A stretch of DNA of 64,000 bases. Source: Alisma plantago-aquatica (lineage: Eukaryota > Streptophyta > Magnoliopsida > Alismatales > Alismataceae). The notes below the pieces were generated by a model. It worked only from the letters and a program-made list of their open reading frames with translations. It was not told the DNA's origin and did not search any database. The translations under genes were made by a program, and so were the position numbers. Every line of letters begins with the position of its first letter. Positions within the stretch are counted from its first letter, which is position 1. The DNA is taken from contig OY856411.1 in NCBI GenBank assembly GCA_963693085.1, forward strand, positions 65,468,001-65,532,000, written 5' to 3'. Shown piece by piece: positions 58,527 through 64,000 of this stretch.

Positions 58527-59804
58527 AAATCCTAATCCTGGTAAAGGATTAAGGGTAATACCCTTGAATTATTAATACATTGTTTTTGCATGGTATTGAT
58601 AGATAATTGATGTACTGCTATTATATGTGCTAACCATGCATGTATCATGAGATGATGAGCATAGCCAGGTATGAGATATGATGTGTTATTAGTTTGAATT
58701 TGTTTATTGGGCCTTGTGTGCCATAATATACCTTGTGCCTGGTAAGAGGTGGTAAGAGAGTTAATGTGCATCAAGTGCCATGATGGATGCTTGTGTAGCA
58801 AGTATCATACTTACCTTGGTCAAATGACCTAAAGGTGTTAGTTACCTGAGAAAGAGGTAACAGTGCTCAAGTGATGAGCAAAGGGTTTGAATACCCAGGA
58901 TTTCATGGTTATGGTATTGAAATTGTGAAAGGATGAGAAAAACCCAGTGGTGAAGTGAGGGATTAAGATCCCAACACTTATGAAAAGAGTATGGCTATGA
59001 GCCATGACTCCACATTGATAATGCCAGGCTTTAGATATATGATCTAAGCCTAAAGAAAGTTAATGCAGTGGTAATGATTCTGTTGTTTGAATAGATGTTA
59101 TACATGTTCTTCCTATTCATTAAAGGATAAGTGACATGTTAATTCTATCAAGTTATAACTGCAATGCTTCTGATATAGAATAATGTTCTAATCTGATAGA
59201 CATTAAAATATCTACTGCCAAATAAATATGATTATCATGTTCATGTTCATCTTCTCAAGTTGCAATAATAATGTTTCTGGCAGAGAGTTATATCTCTCGC
59301 TGGGGCAATTTTTATAATTGTCTCACCCCCGTGGGAACCACATTTTTCGGTGGACGCGGACGAAGTGACAGGAATCCTTCAGTAGGTGAAGGACAGCAGC
59401 AGCAACAGGGACAACAGTGAAGTCTCAGGTGGAGACACTGGTTGTCATGTCATGTTCAGTTGTATATAGAGTCCTATGTGTCGTCTCTGTACTCTCAGGT
59501 CCTCGGAGTAGTAGTTAGTGATTTTGAGATTTTGGCTTAGAGCCTCAAGGGTTTTATACTACCTGTGTATAGTTAAAACATAGTAGTTAATGTTTGTTTT
59601 CCTCGAGAAGAAAAAGTACATGAGATGTATATATATGAACCAGGATGTAAAGTTTTACTTTGGTTCTGAATGAAAGAGTTTTCCAATGAATGGATCTCTT
59701 TGCAAAAAGTTTTAATTTTTTATTGATTTTCGCTAATCCGCTGCTTGATGAACGCTTCCGCATTTGGTTAATTATGTTTTTATGAGTTGTATGCCACAAT
59801 TTAG

Positions 59805-59816
59805 TGGTATCAGAGC
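59805..59816 (+). other. Primer-binding site of E(+), initiator-Met type
   Basis: TGGTATCAGAGC, 6 bp after the LTR end. Same site and spacing as in E(-). Confidence 0.88.
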
Positions 59817-59931
59817 TCTAGGTTCGCTGAGTCTACAGAGACATAGGACTAAGGTTGTAGAGTCTGTTCTAAGTGTCTTCCAGTTTATCTGATAGTATCT
59901 TCTACTCACATAGGAGAAGAAGAACTTGAAA

Positions 59932-60039
59932 ATGACTGGAGAACAGGAGGAACACATTGCTAAGGGCAATGTTGTTGCACCAGGAGAGGGTGCATGGGAC
60001 CAGGCAAGAGGAGAACAAGTGCCTGAGAATCCCCATTAA
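59932..60039 (+). pseudogene. Gag leader remnant in E(+), 35 codons
   Basis: A frame beginning MTGEQEEHIAKGNVVAPGEG and ending PENPH before TAA, about 115 bp after the primer site. The E(-) copy shares most of these residues. It is probably the residue of a lost gag start; no function is claimed. Confidence 0.45.
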
Positions 60040-60961
60040 GACCTGATCAGGATAGAGAATCATATGATCATGCTCTTATTGGGCAGATTAGGGCAACAGT
60101 AATGCATATAGGGGACTAGATACTAGCCTTACAACCTAGGTTATCAATCCTTAATACAGAAAGCTTGAGCTTTAGAAGAGTTCCTTAATGACTTAGTCAT
60201 GTTGGAACAAAGGAAAATATGGAAAAGATTAACTTATGGAAAGAAAGTAGACTCTGCCATGAGTTTAGACAGATAATAAATCTGTGATGATAGTGCCCGG
60301 GAAGGGGCAAAAAGCTGAGAAGTAGGGAATGGTCTCTATAATTTAGAGACATTTGCCTAATTACTCTAAAATGCCAAAGTTTTTGGTGTCACCAGTGCAA
60401 TAAATGCCTAGTGCACCAGGGCAGTAGCCACTAAGTAAAGGCAAAAATAGTAACATGAGATAATTGGACACTATGTGTTGAAATCAACCTAATGTGGTAG
60501 ATGACCTTGAGGGGTAATACTTAGATGAAATATATTCATTCTGATACTTCATTTCATGTTTCTATGTGTTAATGATATGAAAAAAATTATTTCTGAATTC
60601 TTTTGACTAGTCCTATAAGGACACAAGGGAGATGAGAACTTATATCTTACTCAATGTTCCTTCCAATATTTTATATTCTCTCTTATCTGTATGTCAAAGG
60701 ATGAGATTTAGAAATGATTCCTAGAGGAAATCTAGGAATGGAAAATCCTGTGTGTATAATGATATGAAGAGTGAGGAATGTGATAGCATGTAAGTGCATA
60801 CTACTTGATCTCAGTATTTGTAAACCCTGGCCAGGTATACAACTATTGATGATAAAGTGGGTATGGAAACTCTTAGATTGATATCTTTTTTATTTCCCTG
60901 ATCAAGCAGTCATTCTGATACAATCTAATGAGTATCATGAAATAAGAAATATGGAACGAAT
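60040..60961 (+). other. E(+) interior left of the minisatellite
   Basis: Non-coding. It matches E(-) read in reverse (39900-40850), for example the GATCAAGCAGTCATTCTGAT block at 60900. No gag or pol motif is present. Confidence 0.6.
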
Positions 60962-61801
60962 AAAGGAAGATGCTTTGTGCAATTCCAACAAAGGAAGATG
61001 CTTTGTGCAATTCCAATAAAGGAAGATGCTTTGTGCAATTCCAATAAAGGAAGATGCTTTGTGCAATTCCAATAAAGGAAGATGCTTTGTGCAATTCCAA
61101 CAAAGGAAGATGCTTTGTGCAATTCCAACAAAGGAATGTGCTTTGTGCAATTCCAATAAAGGAAGATGCTTTGTGCAATTCCAATAAAGGAAGATGCTTT
61201 GTGCAATTCCAACAAAGGAAGATGCTTTGTGCAATTCCAATAAAGGAAGATGCTTTGTGCAATTCCAATAAAGGAAGATGGTTTGTGCAATTCCAATAAA
61301 GGAAGATGCTTTGTGTAATTCCAACAAAGGAAGATGCTTTGTGCAATTCCAATAAAGGAAGATGCTTTGTGCAATTCCAATAAAGGAAGATGCTTTGTGC
61401 AATTCCAACAAAGGAAGATGCTTTGTGCAATTTCAATAAAGGAAGATGCTTTGTGCAATTCCAATAAAGGAAGATGCTTTGTGCAATTCCAAGAAAGGAA
61501 GAAGCTTTGTGCAATTCCAACAAAGGAAGATGCTTTGTGCAATTCCAACAAAGAAAGATGCTTTGTGCAATTCCAATAAAGGAAGATGCTTTGTGCAATT
61601 CCAATAAAGGAAGATGCTTTGTGCAATTCCAATAAAGGAAGATGCTTTGTGCAATTCCAATAAAGGAAGATGCTTTGTGCAATTCCAACAAAGGAAGATG
61701 CTTTGTGCAATTCTAATAAAGGAAGATGCTTTGTGCAATTCCAACAAAGGAAGATGCTTTGTGCAATTCCAATAATAGAAGATGCTTTGTGTAATTCCAA
61801 C
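60962..61801. repeat. Minisatellite, 30 x 28 bp
   Basis: Thirty near-identical 28-bp units (AAAGGAAGATGCTTTGTGCA plus AATTCCAAT/C) fill exactly 840 bp. Differences are mostly single bases, with the last base T or C in a mixed order. Because 28 is not a multiple of 3 and the unit lacks minus-strand stops, all three minus frames stay open and give frames of up to 291 codons with a 28-residue period. These are artefacts, not genes. The array is absent from E(-). Confidence 0.95.
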
Positions 61802-62129
61802 CCTAAACAAAAAGGGAAAAGATATGTGGCATTCCCAACTACATAGAGTTTGTTAAAAGATTACTGAGTAAATTATCTTTGTTAGATATATGTGTTTTTC
61901 CTTTTGATAAGTATTCTTGAGTGATTATTGAAGTATGTTCTTTTATGCTTTATCCTTTCAATAATATGGACATCATATGTTAGGGGTTTATGCTCTGCAT
62001 AAACATTGATGACTTTGAACTAATGAAATGAGCTTTGTGTGGAATCACAGAGTTCATGATATCTCCATGATATTAAGATGATATGTGGAGACTTGAGGGC
62101 ATGATTAATGAATAATTTGTTCCTCCTTT
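61802..62129 (+). other. E(+) interior right of the minisatellite
   Basis: Non-coding, AT-rich. The part around 61975-62010 (TTAGGGGTTTATGCTCTGCA) matches E(-) near 39210-39240. Nothing else is recognised. Confidence 0.5.
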
Positions 62130-62174
62130 TATCTGGGATTTCAGGGACGAAATCCTTGTTAGGGGTTTATAATT
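62130..62174 (+). other. Pol-end relic and polypurine tract of E(+)
   Basis: CAGGGACGAAATCC followed by TTAGGGGTTTATAAT just before the LTR. In Del/Tekay elements the pol gene ends in a GGGACGAAATC block and the polypurine tract follows. The relic shows descent from a coding element. Confidence 0.65.
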
Positions 62175-64000
62175 TGTAACATCCCTGACCTGGGTTATGA
62201 ATTAACCCTAAATGTTTTTCCTAATAAGGTTGAGTAGATTCTTAATCTTATCTTGGGAAAAGTAATTAGGGCTTATGAGAAACTTATGTTTCAATTTTGG
62301 TCCTGTTTGAACAATGTTGAAGCAATGTTTGCTTATTTTGGACCAAAGTGCAAATTACCCAAGTTGAGGGGTTAAATTGAAAATGTTGCATGATAAGATG
62401 TTCCTCTGGTGTTGAGACCCCATGATAATGAATATGATGTAGTGGTAACGTTTCTACAAGCCTAGACACCAAGATAGAGCTTGTTGGACAATGTTGTGCA
62501 ATAAAACCCAGTCTTGGTGTAAAGTGCAATTTACCCAAAACCTAGGGTTCAATATGCAAATTACCACTTCAATAAGGTCCTTAATGTTTCTTGGCATCAT
62601 GTAGAGAAAATAAAATGAGAAGGGCACCTCAATTGAATTAAGTTGGAGGAGAGATAATCTTGATATTAAAATAATCAAGATTTAATCATAAGTGAAACCC
62701 TAATTCAATTTAGGGCAAAAATGAATATATTAATTAAAGGGCTTTCAACCAAAATGTTTTGGGTTGATTTTGAATAAGGATGGACGTCCCTTTGCCAAGA
62801 TAAGGAACGAAAATATCCTAAGGAGGTGAAATTCCACTCACCTTATTATAAGGAAAAGAATTCCCACTCAAAAAGATATATTATTATTATAATGGATTAA
62901 GGTGCTTAATTTCTTTTCCATTAATTCTTGGATAATGAAGAGCTTTTACGAAAGTTTGAAGGTGGTTTCGTGATCAAGTAATGAAGGAGGATTAGGGGGA
63001 AATTAGTATGGAATTAAAAGAAAATGATTTCATTTTCTCTTTCATAAAAGACACATATACATGTTCTTTATATATACCTTATTTCAATAACACATAACGA
63101 ACGAACCCTTAGTCTTTTCCTCCTCATTCTTGCTTTGGCCGACCTAGGGAGAGTCCAGGAGCAGGAGAAGGACGAACACCACCTGTTGGTAAGGTTAGAT
63201 CATCTTCTACCTTGGATTCATGGTGAAAACCCTAAATCAATGCTTGATTCTAGGTTTTCTTCACTCGATTTCCATTTCTAGCCATTCATTTCATCCAAAA
63301 GCTCAAGAACGAACCTTGGATAGCTTCTGGAGCTTCATCCACCATTAAATCCACGGATCTAGAAGCTTGGAGATCAAATTTGAGGCGGGTTTTATAACTC
63401 AAACCCTTAATCATTGCTATTGCATCAATCATCTATGCTTTGTTGATTGTTTTCTTCAATTTGATACATATTTGCTTCTTTACTGCAAATTCCATCAAGA
63501 ACGGTTGCTGTTCTTGGGTGCACGAAGGAAGGTGATGATGATATCATCATAAGCAAGCACCTCACCAAATATCTTGGGAGCAAACGTTTTCTAAAGGTGG
63601 GAACCAAACGGTTTCATCAAAACCGTTTGGTGACCAAACGGTTTGCAAACCGTTTGGAGGCAAACGGTTTCATGACCGTTTGGTTGAGTTGACCAAGCAT
63701 GGACCGTTTGGGAATCTTGTTCCTAATTATGTAGGCTAATGACCCTACAAATTTTATGGGTTAACGCTAAAGGAATCATAGGTTGAAGGCCAATCAATTA
63801 GGCAAATCGAATTGAATTAAGTGCTGATTTTCAACCTGATTAATTGGACCTGTTTGGGAAAACGGTTTCAAGACCGTTTGAGATGGTTGACCAAGCGTTG
63901 ACCGTTTGGGATTCCTGTTCATAATGATGTTGGTTAATGACCCTCCAAATTTTAGGGGTTAACCCCAAAGGAATAGTGAGTTGAAGCCTAATCAATTAGG
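62175..64000 (+). repeat. E(+) 3' LTR, cut by window end
   Basis: Starts TGTAACATCCCTGACC and repeats 54061-55880 with few differences, including the first AAACGGTTT dyads (from about 63606) and the next unit (about 63861). High identity to the 5' LTR marks this as one of the younger insertions here. Confidence 0.88.

Larger units (their letters stand above)
54061..59798 (+). repeat. E(+) 5' LTR, 5.7 kb
   Basis: From TGTAACATCCC to GTATGCCACA, followed 6 bp later by an iMet primer site. Its first 1.8 kb repeats at 62175-64000 at about 96-97 percent by eye. Contents in order: start block (54061-54500), AT-rich block, leader-like CGAACC/CCACC block (54980-55240), 198-bp units with AAACGGTTT dyads (55490-56820), AT-rich block, CACGGCCGTG array (57759-57870), 58-bp duplication (58411), and a U5 block with CGCTTCCGC (59753). 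It is non-coding. It inserted in the RT gene of element C. Confidence 0.85.

Noticed and set aside
60873..61810. Minus-strand frames of 272, 291, 158 and 125 codons with a 28-residue repeat
   Set aside because: They are three phases of one 28-bp minisatellite that happens to lack stops; not proteins.

Overview
This is nuclear DNA from a plant, almost certainly a flowering plant with a large repeat-rich genome. It is AT-rich and consists of nested LTR retrotransposons. I found no host gene, no rRNA or tRNA gene and no CRISPR array. The diagnostic signs are gag, protease, RT, RNase H and integrase remnants of the Athila/Tat branch of Ty3/gypsy elements, very long TGTAACATCC-type LTRs with an initiator-Met primer site, a Ty1/copia-type LTR, a plant L1 LINE with a DUF4283-like ORF1, and a hAT MITE. 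The species cannot be named from this sequence.

Layout. A LINE remnant lies on the minus strand at 1-1350. Element A0 (Athila/Tat-like) supplies its 3' interior and 3' LTR (1691-4716). Element B supplies a degenerate 'plant transposon' ORF, an inserted foldback element, a spacer and an LTR (4717-10686). A 4.7-kb LTR, T1 (10740-15481), contains a 522-bp hAT MITE, and the T1 interior is cut at 15910 by element A1. A1 runs from 15910 to 45847 but is interrupted twice: by a complete element D (20209-31233, flanked by CCCAT/CCCAC) and by a minus-strand non-autonomous element E(-) (33417-42888). The A1 3' LTR is cut by another minus-strand long LTR, T2 (45848-~47768). Next come a copia-type LTR, K (48221-50035), a minus-strand ORF fragment (50490-51143), and element C (51144-54060). 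C carries the only long intact frame, protease through partial RT. C is cut in mid-RT by E(+), a second copy of the E family (54061 to beyond the window end).

How the parts relate. A, B, C and D are degenerate relatives of autonomous elements. The E copies have 5.5-5.7-kb LTRs around only 2.1-2.4 kb of non-coding interior, like LARDs, so they would need proteins supplied in trans. E(+) also carries a 30 x 28-bp minisatellite.

Most interesting observation. LTR families of different type (A, C, D, E, K, and probably B) each carry an array of short dyad or periodic motifs with regular ~18-21-bp spacing, often as pairs; E also has 20-bp dyads paired at 31 bp. The cores differ between families, but within the A/C group and within E the two half-sites change together so that symmetry is kept. 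In K, D and B the arrays end roughly 60-100 bp upstream of a TATA box. This looks like a recurrent, selected promoter architecture; that function is an inference.
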